Source: Fragilaria radians (Eukaryota; Bacillariophyta; Fragilariophyceae; Fragilariales; Fragilariaceae). Taken from it: a DNA stretch of 41,358 bases. The position numbers and the translations under genes were made by a program. Below, piece after piece: positions 1-10,877 of this stretch; the stretch's first letter is position 1; every line of letters begins with the position of its first letter. The notes below the pieces were generated by a model. That model saw only the letters and a list, made by a program, of their open reading frames with translations. It ran no database searches and was not told the DNA's origin. The DNA lies in the NCBI GenBank assembly GCA_900642245.1, contig CAAAJI010000204.1, positions 1 to 41,358 on the forward strand. Reading direction: 5' to 3'.

Positions 1-514
1 CTGGAACAAAGAACTTTTGTTGCTCCGCTTCCCAAAACATGGTCCACTTTCTTTGGGGCAGTTTCCTAACGGTAGATTGTGTTGACTAAACTTGAAAAGA
101 TCTTGAATCCACCGAAAACTAAAGTATTCATGGATTACTTTGCAAGATATCCTAAAATACTTTTAATGACAAATGATTTTGCTCAAGATTGGAAGTAGCA
201 ATGCCTCCATAGCCCATCACTCTTCCTTCGTTGCAGGGTAAATTAACTAGTCCTACAAAGACTTTCAATGAAACAGAGACGTCAATCAAGGAAGAGAAAT
301 TCAAATATCTATTCTTACATTAAGCAGCAGCATTCAATTATTTCGATCATCTCACAGACTCGGAAAAGTTTTTGAGGAAGTGAGGAGTATGAAAATCCAA
401 GTGAAAATTAAAGGTAGTAAAAGAACATCACTCAAATTACACTTTCAATGGCAGAAGCAACACTTCAAAAAACTGCCTAAGATTCCCGTGTTTAGTTCTT
501 TCCTTGTAAAACAG
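1..514. other. Intergenic, no gene recognised
   Basis: This stretch lies downstream of the STAND ATPase gene, which reads leftwards and ends at 515. Open frames here are short or shadow that gene. I recognise no conserved protein, RNA gene or repeat. It presumably carries the 3' UTR of the ATPase gene. Confidence 0.5.
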
Positions 515-3500
515 CTATTTTTCAGTGCTTTCCAGTCTATCAGTATGTTTCTTCAAAACATAGCTGAGGCTTCTTAGGCTTGTGTCTTCTACTACACTGG
601 ATACTGAGCTGTTGTTTATTGTTGAAGAGTCAGAGAACAAATCCAACATCTCTCCTCTATGCAGTTTACCAACGGTCATGCTGTGCCGTTTTCTTCCTTT
701 ACAAGACGTTCCCGATGACATTGAGGCTTGGATGGCATTTGCAGCATCGTCTTTCTGCGACAATCGAAGAAGATTTGCGTGTGTTAGGAGAAGTGACGTA
801 CATTTTTGAAGAGCTCCCCAACTCTGATACATTTCAAATGCTGATCTCATATAACTTGAAGCCCATTCATCATCGTTCATCTCAAGATAATAATGAGCGG
901 CTCTTTCGCTAATGACAGCAACAAAATTTGAAAAGCCAGCTCGCCGAGAAGCAGATATTGCGACATCGAACAGTGGCTTTACTTGTGATTCAGGTTTGCC
1001 ATCAAGGACTGCAACTTCTGCTCGCAGGTGCATTAAAGCATGATAGCAATTTACATTGCCACACTTTGCCCATGCTTCAATCTTTCGAAGACGTTTGCAT
1101 GCTAACCTTCGATACTTTCGCTGCCCTGTTTTCTTTGCCGCAATAATAGCTCCCAATCCTTCGGTCCAAAGTAACATGTTGACATAATGCATGCAACCAT
1201 CTAAGTTTTGTCGACGACCAAAAGCAAGCTTTTCTAAGTTTTCAACCATGACATCATACTCGTTAAAGTATAATGCCATAATTAACTTCCCAAACCAAAG
1301 TGCTTCTACGCATTGTTGCACCCCGCAATTCAAAATTGATTCTTCAGTCATAGCCTCACCATCAAGTAAAGTAGGATTATTTGTATTTGATGTCAAGTTA
1401 ATCACAGACTGATGATAAATTTTTAAAAAGTATAGAACTGAGGATGAATTATAGGATTCCATCTCCTTGCTGAACGATTCCATATCCTTTAACAAATTTG
1501 ACAATGGCAAACCCACAAAATAGAAGATTGATAAATAGAAGTGGCAACAGTAAAGGCCATAAACTGTATCGCCCACTTCAAAGCCAACTCGATAGCCTCG
1601 CAATAATGGCTCAAGACTTTGATGGAGAGGATTTCTTAAGTGATCTAATCCTCCGAAATAATTCATGAATGTTCTTGGTATGCCTATTTTAGTCTTTTCG
1701 GCAATAGCCACAGCTATCTCCCCGACTTCACATCCATATTTGAAATCACCTGTCCATCCCATAAGAAGACCATAGGCTGCGAGAATGGAACCCGCCTCAT
1801 CAGTAAAGCCATGGCGCAAGGTCAAAGCCGTATTAATCAGTGCCAGAGTGGCCATCATATCATTTTTTCTGGATTGAAAAGAATATGTTACTAACGTATT
1901 GATAATTCGAATAACTGCTATCATCGAGGGATCAGTGGCTTTATGGTAGTTCAACAGCATCTCTTTAGTTTTTTGTCTCATGGACAACTTTGCCTTGACC
2001 AAAGCAACAACTACCGACAGTCCATTGAATTTTCGGGGAAGTCTCACACCTAAAGATTTCACGAATCTTAAACCTTCATGTATGCAAACGTTTATCTGGC
2101 CCTCTGCACCATATGCATCTACAATGGCTTGAAAGACAGGAATCTTTTCCTCCACATTCTTTGCTCCTTGGATAACTTCATCAGCAGCAGCTCGACATTT
2201 TTGGAAATTTCCAAGACTTAGCTCAACTTTTGCCTGATAAATCAATAACTCCAACTGCGTTTCGTATTCTTGCCAGCTAACTTCTCTGATGATATACAAA
2301 CCATGACGTAAGTATTCTGCTGCAGATCCGAACGTGGCTAGCTTAACAGCTGCCTTGGCTGCACGGAGATAGAGCTTTGCAATCTTTGCAGTGTCAGATA
2401 AACTCTTGATGAGATTCAATGAATAATTGAATTGACCAGCCGCAAGGAAGATCAAGCATGTATCTTCATTTTTTTGGCAACAGAGAGTATGTAAGATGCA
2501 ACCAATTTGCAAATGTACAACATCAGGGCAACCAATTTGCGGTAAAAGTGAGTAAAATGCCTGGTGAATCTTATCGTGTACAAACCTGTAAACAGTAGAC
2601 CCGGGGTATCTTTCAACTACACCTTCCTTTGATGCATATTCAAGTGTATGGATGAGAAAGGAGCTGTTTATAATATTTTGATAGTCCGATGGGAAAAGCT
2701 TTATAGCTACTGCTTCCACAGTCATCGCATCAAACTTAGGGCCAAAGCATGAACCCAGAATAAGCGTTTTTTGAATATGTGGGGGAAGCATTGATATTCT
2801 TGACAATATAATTTCAACAATGTTATCACTAACATCAATGGCTGATTGAATAATTGGTAAATCCCATTCCCATCTAAAGTTGACCAAAGAAAAATGGATC
2901 AACTTTTGTTTCTCAATTGCCTTTAGAATTTCTTTGGCATAATGGGGATTACCAGCACTTTTTGCAAATACAACTCTGGCAAGTGGCTCCGTTATTTCTT
3001 TTTCCGTCTTCAAAGCAGATGAAATGAGTTGATTGATGTTTTGCAAGTCTAAATTTGAGAGATCAATAACTTGGGAAAGATTACTCATCATCCTAGCTTC
3101 AATCACCTCTCCTCGTTCTGGTTGTATTTCACCTTTTCGATAGGCTCCAATAAATAAAAACCGTAACATCTTGATGTCTTGGATAAGATAAAAAATTAAG
3201 TCCCAACTTTGTTCATCAGCCCATTGTAAATCGTCAATGCACATCACTACCACCTTTTCTTCTTCTTGACATGCGAGAATCAGGTCTCGGAATGAACGGT
3301 GTAAACGGTCAATGGCCTGCAAATGATATTCTACACTTATCGATGGCACCGATTGATCATGTCCAAGGATGAGATTGCTTTGAGGTAACGCAGTTTGGAG
3401 AAGTTCACAATTGCTCCCCAATGAATCTTGAAGTTTAACGCCGATGCTGCTTAGACTGTCTGAACTTGCTGCTTGTTCACAGAGCTGAGAAAGAGCTTCA

Positions 3501-3751
3501 AATATCGCCGACATCGGATGTATTGATATAGGATCGAACTTCCCTCTGACAAAAAATTGAACGTTAAGGTGTTTTGCCACAAAGCTTTCTAGTAACGAAG
3601 ATTTCCCACTTCCTGAATCACCCCTTATGAAAATAGATTCTTGTCCATGGCCTCCTTCAACTCGTTCGTATGCTTCTTTAAGGCATGTGATCTCGAACTC
3701 TCTTCCGAGAAGAGAAATATTGTCAAAGGTGATTCGTCGTCCAGTAATCAT
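515..3751 (-). CDS. STAND/AAA_16-type ATPase with helical-repeat C-terminus
   Basis: The protein is a predicted signal-transducing P-loop NTPase of 1078 aa. The Walker A motif GDSGSGKSS is at about residues 44-52, preceded by the LLGRE box typical of AAA_16/STAND proteins. The Walker B stretch VVVMCIDDLQWAD is at about 167-179. The remaining 700 residues or so are alpha-helical and TPR-like (for example a segment beginning YLRAAKAAVKLATFGSAAEY). Known relatives in cyanobacteria and algae are often fused to kinase, cyclase or histidine-kinase domains; none is visible here. The open frame extends to a GTG at 3793, but an in-frame TGA lies at 3815-3817, so the first ATG (3751) was taken as start. 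A spliced upstream exon remains possible. It stands alone, without an adjacent co-oriented gene. The ATPase fold is clear; partner and signal are unknown. Confidence 0.85.
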   Translation of the reverse strand: MITGRRITFDNISLLGREFEITCLKEAYERVEGGHGQESIFIRGDSGSGKSSLLESFVAKHLNVQFFVRGKFDPISIHPMSAIFEALSQLCEQAASSDSLSSIGVKLQDSLGSNCELLQTALPQSNLILGHDQSVPSISVEYHLQAIDRLHRSFRDLILACQEEEKVVVMCIDDLQWADEQSWDLIFYLIQDIKMLRFLFIGAYRKGEIQPERGEVIEARMMSNLSQVIDLSNLDLQNINQLISSALKTEKEITEPLARVVFAKSAGNPHYAKEILKAIEKQKLIHFSLVNFRWEWDLPIIQSAIDVSDNIVEIILSRISMLPPHIQKTLILGSCFGPKFDAMTVEAVAIKLFPSDYQNIINSSFLIHTLEYASKEGVVERYPGSTVYRFVHDKIHQAFYSLLPQIGCPDVVHLQIGCILHTLCCQKNEDTCLIFLAAGQFNYSLNLIKSLSDTAKIAKLYLRAAKAAVKLATFGSAAEYLRHGLYIIREVSWQEYETQLELLIYQAKVELSLGNFQKCRAAADEVIQGAKNVEEKIPVFQAIVDAYGAEGQINVCIHEGLRFVKSLGVRLPRKFNGLSVVVALVKAKLSMRQKTKEMLLNYHKATDPSMIAVIRIINTLVTYSFQSRKNDMMATLALINTALTLRHGFTDEAGSILAAYGLLMGWTGDFKYGCEVGEIAVAIAEKTKIGIPRTFMNYFGGLDHLRNPLHQSLEPLLRGYRVGFEVGDTVYGLYCCHFYLSIFYFVGLPLSNLLKDMESFSKEMESYNSSSVLYFLKIYHQSVINLTSNTNNPTLLDGEAMTEESILNCGVQQCVEALWFGKLIMALYFNEYDVMVENLEKLAFGRRQNLDGCMHYVNMLLWTEGLGAIIAAKKTGQRKYRRLACKRLRKIEAWAKCGNVNCYHALMHLRAEVAVLDGKPESQVKPLFDVAISASRRAGFSNFVAVISERAAHYYLEMNDDEWASSYMRSAFEMYQSWGALQKCTSLLLTHANLLRLSQKDDAANAIQASMSSGTSCKGRKRHSMTVGKLHRGEMLDLFSDSSTINNSSVSSVVEDTSLRSLSYVLKKHTDRLESTEK

Positions 3752-4989
3752 GTGCAAAATTTTTGATCGGATGTTGTGCAAAGTGTTCAACACACTCGGA
3801 AGGATATCGCTTCGTCAGAAAATTCAACCATTATGGTTGCGGGGCATACACAAAATGGACTCGTTTAGCATCTGAAGTCTATTCAATATTGCATAATAGT
3901 GATGCGTGTGTGCGCCGTAACAAAAAAATAGAAAAAAAAATTGATTAAAGACGACATTTCAAAATACGACATGCGACTTTTCTGATCACAACGGCAATAA
4001 ATAAATATCCTGTAGCGTAGACGCGAGCAAATATGTTCAATTTTTCAACAATTCCACGCGATTTTAGTTTTTGGAATTTAGATTCCTACGTATTGTAATT
4101 CCATTTAGGAAACTTATTGTATTCCTTCACATTGACTTTACTACAGGAATGAGAGCTCTCAAAGATGCTCAATAATTGATTAGGAACAACAAGTGACAAT
4201 GATGGAAACAGCATAAATAAAATTAACTAACTTTCCAAATAATCAACATTTCCAAAGATTTTCAGCAGTTACTAGTGTGGTGTCAACAATGAATAGCTGG
4301 GCTTTAATTGGGTGTAAAGCAGCATGCACTGAGGTAATGTATTTAATTTCAAGTGGTTTTGATCTTGATTAACCGTAAATATATTGTCAAGAATAATAAT
4401 AGCAAAAACAATACAAAGTAAGTAACAATATCTAAACAAAAGCCACTTAAATTTTCGATACTGCAAAATTTGACTTCTTATACATGATCTGCAATAAGAA
4501 ATAGTGAGGTTTGACTTCGCTATAAATTCATGAATGAATATCCTTTTCTCACAACCTTTTCCTAGGCATGATGAAAATGTGAGTGGAGTGTCACATGACA
4601 TTACACGAGGCAATATATCAATGACTTAAAAATATTTAATGCCGGGTAATTATGCTTCGTGATTGAATTCTTTTTATTAAAATTGATTCAATTTTGAGCA
4701 GCCCATGAAATTCAGAGTCTAAAACACTCTGTCACTTGAGGTTTCAGAGCTATCCCTATTTGTGTGTGGGATGCTACCCAGATAGCAATTGATAACAATG
4801 TGAAGTAGTCCCCGATTGAAGTTTATATGAACCACACACACTTTTGGATGTGTTTTCTCGGTTCACTTTGATCCTAGATGCAGAGAATAAACATGAAGAT
4901 TTAAATGAAGCAGTCAAGATGTTTGAAAGCCTTAATCAAGAGGAACAATATCAGCTTCCTAAGGAGTGAAGTTGATCTGTGCATATATT
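3752..4989. other. Intergenic, no gene recognised
   Basis: This is the upstream region of the ATPase gene. A 113-codon minus-strand frame (4272-4613) opens with TTG and has one hydrophobic stretch but no recognisable family. A short plus-strand stretch around 4880-4970 reads as a charged 30-residue peptide with no family. I see no supported gene. Confidence 0.45.
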
Positions 4990-5241
4990 TTAGGTTATGT
5001 CTGTCACGGGTTGATAATTGATAAATCTTTGGAAAAAGATCTGAGATAATAACAATAGTTGACATATTGAGTGCCATGAGGTAGGAGAGGCAAAGGAATA
5101 TGTAGGTATGTAAAACTTTGCTTTGGATGCATTGATTCTCATCCCAGCGGATGAGAGACTTGGCAGAACCATCTCTAATTTCAGATGATTGCCTTTGAGC
5201 TTGCTGTTTGATAATATTGGAACAACATCAAAGATTAGTCA
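4990..5241 (-). mobile_element. Ty3/gypsy reverse-transcriptase fossil
   Basis: Read leftwards, the translation shows ILSNSKLKGNHL, then LEMVLPSLSSAGMRINASKA, then KFY. This matches the gypsy RT segment after the catalytic YLDD box, whose usual form is DHL..L..VL..L..AG..(V/I)N..K..F. The expected YLDD is decayed to IFDVV. The frame closes on a stop on both sides, and no RNase H, integrase or LTR is recognisable nearby. It is a short inactive remnant. Assignment rests on motif order only. Confidence 0.6.
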
Positions 5242-7622
5242 AAACTGTGGATATCCTTGCAACCACCACAGGCGATGGAGAAAACAATAGGCTTAGGGAT
5301 GGATTGAGGAGTACAAGACCACCTGGTCGGCGCTTGAGGGGATTACTTGAGGGAAAATGAATTCTAGAATGATACGCTTGGATATACGATGAACAAAGCA
5401 GACACATTGAATCATATAAAGCATTATTCCATTCAATCACTATGCATGATATTGAATCATTGAGAGTAGTTTAAGTATCCTTGCCCATTTTTGCTTTTCA
5501 TAATCACTTTCCGCAGCTACGGGTCATGTTGATGTGGAACACTAAATTATAGATGACTTTCAATAATTCAAAAATTATTGACCCATACACGCAGTAACCA
5601 GGCCACAAAATCAGTGAGCTTGTAGAGTTACATATAAATCAAGCCAAAATTAACACCAAAGTAAGCTACATCATACTATTCTGCATACCAGAGTTTGCAC
5701 TAATTGGAGCGTCATTCATAAACTCTCCATAACACCTCTTCATACTAAGTAAATCTTGATATTTAATCGAAACTCTGACTGTGCATTGCCTTAAAACTCA
5801 AATTTCATATCACCTTTCACTTTTTCACTTATGCATGGTGTATGACTCAATAAATACTCGATGTTCCCTGGTTACAAACGAGTTCGAAATATGACGATGC
5901 ACCCACCCCTTGACACTTCCACGACACTTAACCTTTTTTCACTTAATGCAATATAACATACATTTCAAATATGTATTTTGTTGTGAAGACTGCATGCGCT
6001 GTCCTTTATGTACTTCTGCTATCTTGATCTTGTGTAATTTCTTTTTCTACTTTTTACCAGCTAAGTTACTGATGAAACTTCACACTTGGAAACGGGGTCA
6101 TATCTGCTGATCTGTATCATGTGTTTTCATTCTATAAAAAGGCTTCCACATTGACACCTAAAACCTGTAAATTGTATGCACAATTCTCGTTGACCCTTGT
6201 AGACATAACGTTGCCATCAACAAAAACTTATTTACTTAATATGATATTATAGTCAGCAATTTTCGATGATAGTAATCAAAAGATTTTAAAATATTTGTGA
6301 TAAATAAATACACGGGTTCACAAACCTTGATACATGTAGAATATTCAGCTCTAAAGACAGAGCAGTCAAATCTTTATTTGTCACTACCCTCAGTGCATGG
6401 TCAAAGGCTTGGCTAGAAAATAAAGGATAAGAAGAATTCCAAAGAGATAGCAAATTACATGAAGATTGTCATAAAGGGCACACAGTAAAGAAAACTTGCC
6501 TAAGGAAGTCCTGGTGTATATTGTGTGTGCGATCTGGCAACATGGTATGAATTTGGTCTACAATGTAATTCAGTTATCTTGCAAGTTATTAGTAGTTTGT
6601 AGTAATAGTTATATTCATTGTTGATCCAGGTATCTTGAAGCGCTATAATCTTGAATTAGCTTAAAGCTTGATCCATGCTCTCAGATTCTTCACTGTGATG
6701 ATGTCATAATTATCGCCACTAGACAGTATTCCCGACTGACAGTGAACGAAACGTGACTAAAGTTACTCATCTCGAGCGCTCGTCAATAAATCAAATGGAT
6801 GTCATCCGTGAATCAGGAGATCGGAATTTTCCAAACAATACACGACCAATCCCTTTCAGGAATTGTAAGGGAAAGTGAAAGGGCCTTTCCAAATACATTT
6901 TTTGACTGTCAGTATTCCCGCGAAGCGTTCAAATTGTCGTAGTAACAGATTGAATATGGCAAAATAACTTATTGATGCAATAAATACCTCAACTATCGAT
7001 AGAAGAGGTTCCTTGCAGTCTGTCATGTTTAACTGAGAGGCTTAATTCCAATTTACCTTTCATGTGTCAGAGTTAAGTAGGTTAGCATCTAGTGTGTCGC
7101 AGTATTCATGAGTGAAAGATCTAACACATATAGAAAACTTGACCTTGTCTTAACAAACTTGAACGCCTTTATGATATATTCTATTGTCACTTGATTTTCA
7201 AACAGGACTGGCAGTCGCAAATCTATAGAGCATCCTTGCTTAAAGCATTAAGATTTTTCTTTATGATTGGGCTTTGTACGTTCGTGTCTTCTAGGATCAC
7301 GTCAGATAACGGCTTGGAGAACTCCATGCATCCGAAATGATCTAAGTCCCGATATCATGGATGTCGTGGACCTTCTAGTGTTAAGAAATTCGATTCACTG
7401 ATACTTTTAACCTATCACACAGTTCCCCTTACGACGCAGGCATCCAGAATCCCCAGAGGACTGCAAGTGCTATACTTACCCGCATTGGAGGTTTTGGAAG
7501 TGGCTCTGGGTGGTTAGTTTCTCCCTTCATGCTAATGTTTTTACTCTGAAAATTGTATTTCATATCAATTAGAGTAAGGTATCTTCGTGAAGTAGGAAAA
7601 GGAAATTAAGGACAGAAAATAA
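5242..7622. other. Long intergenic region upstream of LRR gene 1
   Basis: These 2.4 kb contain no recognisable coding region. The longest frames (about 65-70 codons) have no family features. The word CAGTATTCCCG occurs near 6724 and again near 6908, about 700-900 bp upstream of the LRR start; its meaning is unknown. The part nearest 7622 must contain the LRR gene promoter, but I see no definable element. Confidence 0.45.
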
Positions 7623-10600
7623 ATGAATCCGAATCGACAATCGAAATCGGAAAATGTCGGAGACTCTCCTTTATCATCGGCAGTGATTGGAACAACGTAC
7701 ATCACAATGCCGACGCCACAGTCAGTAATGGACGAATTCTATCACAGTAATAAGCAACCACTTCCAAGTGGGAAATCACCACGACAGGAAAAACTCCTAC
7801 AAAACAAAACTGTCTCGGAAGAGAAACTGCGTTCCTTGGTGCATTCCGTGACAGAATCTCTCCTAACGGATATTCCAAGAACGACTGAAAAAGCAACAGA
7901 AGTTCAAAGATCAACGTCCCATGCCTCCAAATCAAGACTGAAAAAGCCATCCCAACGCGGTCGGACAGGTCGCACCTCGACAACAACGAGCAGGGATTCC
8001 CAAACTCACTCGTATGATGATGATATGGATCGTCGCCCAACATGGGCTTCTGAGCCTCGGAGACGACGAAAGAAAACCAAACAAGGATCTTCGTCCCGAA
8101 CAAAAAGTAGATCTCAGAGGGCCATGTCAAAATCTGATTCACCGGAAAGTGGTAATGAATGGGGTATTCCCAGTGTCATGGGAGATTCAACCGAAAGTTG
8201 GCAACACTTTGAACCCTCCGATGCGGAATTTTCGGAATCTGGATATCAATATGATGATAGTAGTTCCTCACGTCGATCTTCTACAGATGTTGACATTCGA
8301 ATTGAAACAACAGGATCGTTATTGGATCAGCCATCGTCATTATCCATGCAGGTCGTTCGACAAGAAGATGATGATGACAACGAGATAAAAGCGGATAGAT
8401 TCCCACCCATGCCAAAAGCTAGAGATTGGCTAAGTGATGATGAAGACGATGACGATGATGCTGATCAAATTACCGTATCAGATTCGAATCAGCCCACATT
8501 ATCGCGACCGTCGTATCAGGGTCAAGCTGCATATTCTAGTCAAAGAAGAGGAGAAACTGTATCCTCTTCGTCATCCTCAATACAGCAGAGTAACTCCACA
8601 AATGAGAGAACATCAATTTCAAATGCCGATCAACAACAATCAAAACGTACCAGTTCCAAATCTATACGACAGGTCAAAGAAAGAAAGCAATCACTCAAAC
8701 GACAAAAATCTATGCAATCTAACCCTAGTTTAGAATCTACCAATCCGACGCCATCTGTCATTGCCAAAGGTGTGAAGGAGGTTGCTGCGAAATTAGATGT
8801 GAATATTTTTCAGCCATCTTATTTACCCACAACAAAAGAGAAACTGTCAAGATTGGAACTTCTTTTGTATGAAAACAATATGAAAGCAAAGCTTCGAGAA
8901 GCACTACAAGCACGTCTAAGTCAAAGAAAATCGATGCGGAAATCTTCGGAGCAAGTAAGTGTCCAATCCGAAAGTTACGAATTGGTAATGGGCGATGGGG
9001 CGGAGTCCATGTCCACACTTTCCCATGACATTGAGTTCGACCCAGCAATCGTAATCCCCTCGACTCTGGAAGCCATGGAGGAAGAAGCTGATACAAGGGA
9101 TGATGCAATAGAGTTTTCGTCCTTCACATCCCGAAATGACACGACTGCATCGTATCGTAACGTATATGAGCATACATCCAATTCGGAACAATTGAAAGTG
9201 CAAGGTTTATCGAGGTCGACCTTGACTTTCAACACAAGTAAACGTTCAAAATTAAGATCCTCCACTCAATCGTTGCTGGCCGACGTATTGGAAGTTTCAG
9301 TCGAAGGTAGTGGTACTGATGACGACTCTCCTGCCAGAATACAAAGCCTTGATACGATCGTCTCGACAAATCCTTTGCCATCTTTTGCACTAGATACTAA
9401 TGCAATTTATTCGAGCGAACAATTATTGCACAACTACAGACATGAAGAATCCGTAGAAGTTGCCTATCCAGAGCAACTTGACGACCTGGAAACACGAAAT
9501 ATCAATAGTGACGATACCCAAAGTGAGGTCACGATACCACTTGATCGGCGAAGTCGAAAGTCTTGTCGACTATACAGTATCATGGCATGTACTGCTTTTC
9601 TTTTGATTGTTGCGACAATTGTCGTCATTGTGATCATTTATGTTTATCCTAAACCGCCTCGGACATTTACAAACGATGAAATCTTTACGATCATATCTTC
9701 GATATCGACAAAAGACAAGTCCGTCTTTAATTCTTCAACGACTATACAGGGAAAGGCTCTGATATGGCTCCAACAAAGTACGATGAGACGCAGACAATCT
9801 GATCGCAAACGAATTCTTCAACGATTTGCACTTGCTTCCTTGTATTTCTCGACACAAGGAGAAAATTGGTTACAAAAAAGTGGATGGTTATCAGATGATG
9901 ATGAGTGCAAATGGTTTTTTACCTTACGAGAACCATGCAATGAGGAGGGGACACTTATGTCGCTATCTCTATCGTCAAATAATCTTGCTGGGGAGATCCC
10001 CGAGGAATCTGCAATTATCTTGTCATCTCTCGTGACTTGCGATTTGCAAAAGAATCGACTAACCGGTACTTTGCCTAAAGCACTTGTGGATTGTATCAAT
10101 CTTCAACAGCTTGATCTAAGTTCCAATTGGTTCGATCCAGAATTTCCGTCATGGATAACTCGCTTGACAAATTTAAGCGTGCTAAATTTGGATATGAATC
10201 TTCATACAGGCTCTCTACCTTCCTCATTATCCAGGATGACAAACTTGAAGGTCTTCTCGTTGGCAGGTAATCGATTAACTGGAAAAATTCCAACGGATAT
10301 TGCAGCCATGACGGCCTTGAGAGTTTTAAATCTGAAATTCAACCAGTTGTCTGGACCGATTCCAGGTGAGTTAGGGCTGTTAAGAAACTTGAGTGATCTT
10401 GTTTTAGATGTCAATCCCTTTTATGACAATTTTCCAACTGAGATATTTCAAATGTCTGATTTGAGACAATTGAGCTGTAACTATTGTTCACTGCGCGGAC
10501 GGCTTCCCACGGAGCTTGGTATGATGAAGAATATTGAGAGCTTAGATTTCCGTTCGAATCAATGGATTGGCACTATCCCTTCGACGATTGGTTTGATCTC

Positions 10601-10877
10601 CAAAGTTCGCAGGATCGATTTTTCAGGAAATCAACTATCTGGAACACTACCTAGAGAGCTTGGACAGTTGACCAGTCTCTCACGTATGGACTTTTCTCGA
10701 AATAACTTAACGGGTTCCATCCCAATGGAATTATCCTCTCTGTATGTCACAGACCTGGTCATTCATCTAGATGGTAACCTTTTGACAGGGTCTATTCCAT
10801 CGAGTCTTTGTATTCAACTTAAAGCCCATGGAGGTCTTTTATCTTTGAACGAAACAGAGGTCGATGGTTGCAAATAG
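7623..10877 (+). CDS. Single-pass membrane LRR receptor-like protein 1
   Basis: The protein has 1084 aa in one exon with an ATG start. Residues 1-650 are Ser/Gln/Asp/Lys-rich and look disordered. One transmembrane helix lies at about 653-675, preceded by basic residues (RRSRKSCR), which by the positive-inside rule places the N-tail in the cytosol. A cysteine-containing LRR cap follows (LYFSTQGENWL ... DECKWF ... EPC). About 12 plant-type 24-residue LRRs (LxxLxLxxNxLxGxIPxx) run from 779 to about 1075. There is no N-terminal signal peptide, so a type II topology with outward-facing LRRs is inferred. No kinase domain is present, so signalling would need partners. The tail holds SVMDEF (34-39) and RSLVHSVTES (70-79), both conserved in the paralog at 15869. 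Ligand unknown. Confidence 0.9.
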   Translation: MNPNRQSKSENVGDSPLSSAVIGTTYITMPTPQSVMDEFYHSNKQPLPSGKSPRQEKLLQNKTVSEEKLRSLVHSVTESLLTDIPRTTEKATEVQRSTSHASKSRLKKPSQRGRTGRTSTTTSRDSQTHSYDDDMDRRPTWASEPRRRRKKTKQGSSSRTKSRSQRAMSKSDSPESGNEWGIPSVMGDSTESWQHFEPSDAEFSESGYQYDDSSSSRRSSTDVDIRIETTGSLLDQPSSLSMQVVRQEDDDDNEIKADRFPPMPKARDWLSDDEDDDDDADQITVSDSNQPTLSRPSYQGQAAYSSQRRGETVSSSSSSIQQSNSTNERTSISNADQQQSKRTSSKSIRQVKERKQSLKRQKSMQSNPSLESTNPTPSVIAKGVKEVAAKLDVNIFQPSYLPTTKEKLSRLELLLYENNMKAKLREALQARLSQRKSMRKSSEQVSVQSESYELVMGDGAESMSTLSHDIEFDPAIVIPSTLEAMEEEADTRDDAIEFSSFTSRNDTTASYRNVYEHTSNSEQLKVQGLSRSTLTFNTSKRSKLRSSTQSLLADVLEVSVEGSGTDDDSPARIQSLDTIVSTNPLPSFALDTNAIYSSEQLLHNYRHEESVEVAYPEQLDDLETRNINSDDTQSEVTIPLDRRSRKSCRLYSIMACTAFLLIVATIVVIVIIYVYPKPPRTFTNDEIFTIISSISTKDKSVFNSSTTIQGKALIWLQQSTMRRRQSDRKRILQRFALASLYFSTQGENWLQKSGWLSDDDECKWFFTLREPCNEEGTLMSLSLSSNNLAGEIPEESAIILSSLVTCDLQKNRLTGTLPKALVDCINLQQLDLSSNWFDPEFPSWITRLTNLSVLNLDMNLHTGSLPSSLSRMTNLKVFSLAGNRLTGKIPTDIAAMTALRVLNLKFNQLSGPIPGELGLLRNLSDLVLDVNPFYDNFPTEIFQMSDLRQLSCNYCSLRGRLPTELGMMKNIESLDFRSNQWIGTIPSTIGLISKVRRIDFSGNQLSGTLPRELGQLTSLSRMDFSRNNLTGSIPMELSSLYVTDLVIHLDGNLLTGSIPSSLCIQLKAHGGLLSLNETEVDGCK

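Noticed and set aside
3752..3793. Start of the ATPase gene at 3793
   Set aside because: The codon is GTG. The first in-frame ATG is at 3751, and the frame is closed by TGA at 3815-3817.
4272..4613. 113-codon minus-strand frame
   Set aside because: Starts at TTG, has no family features, and composition fits AT-rich noncoding sequence.
7702..8142. 146-codon minus-strand frame inside LRR gene 1
   Set aside because: Antisense shadow of a strong coding region; no independent support.
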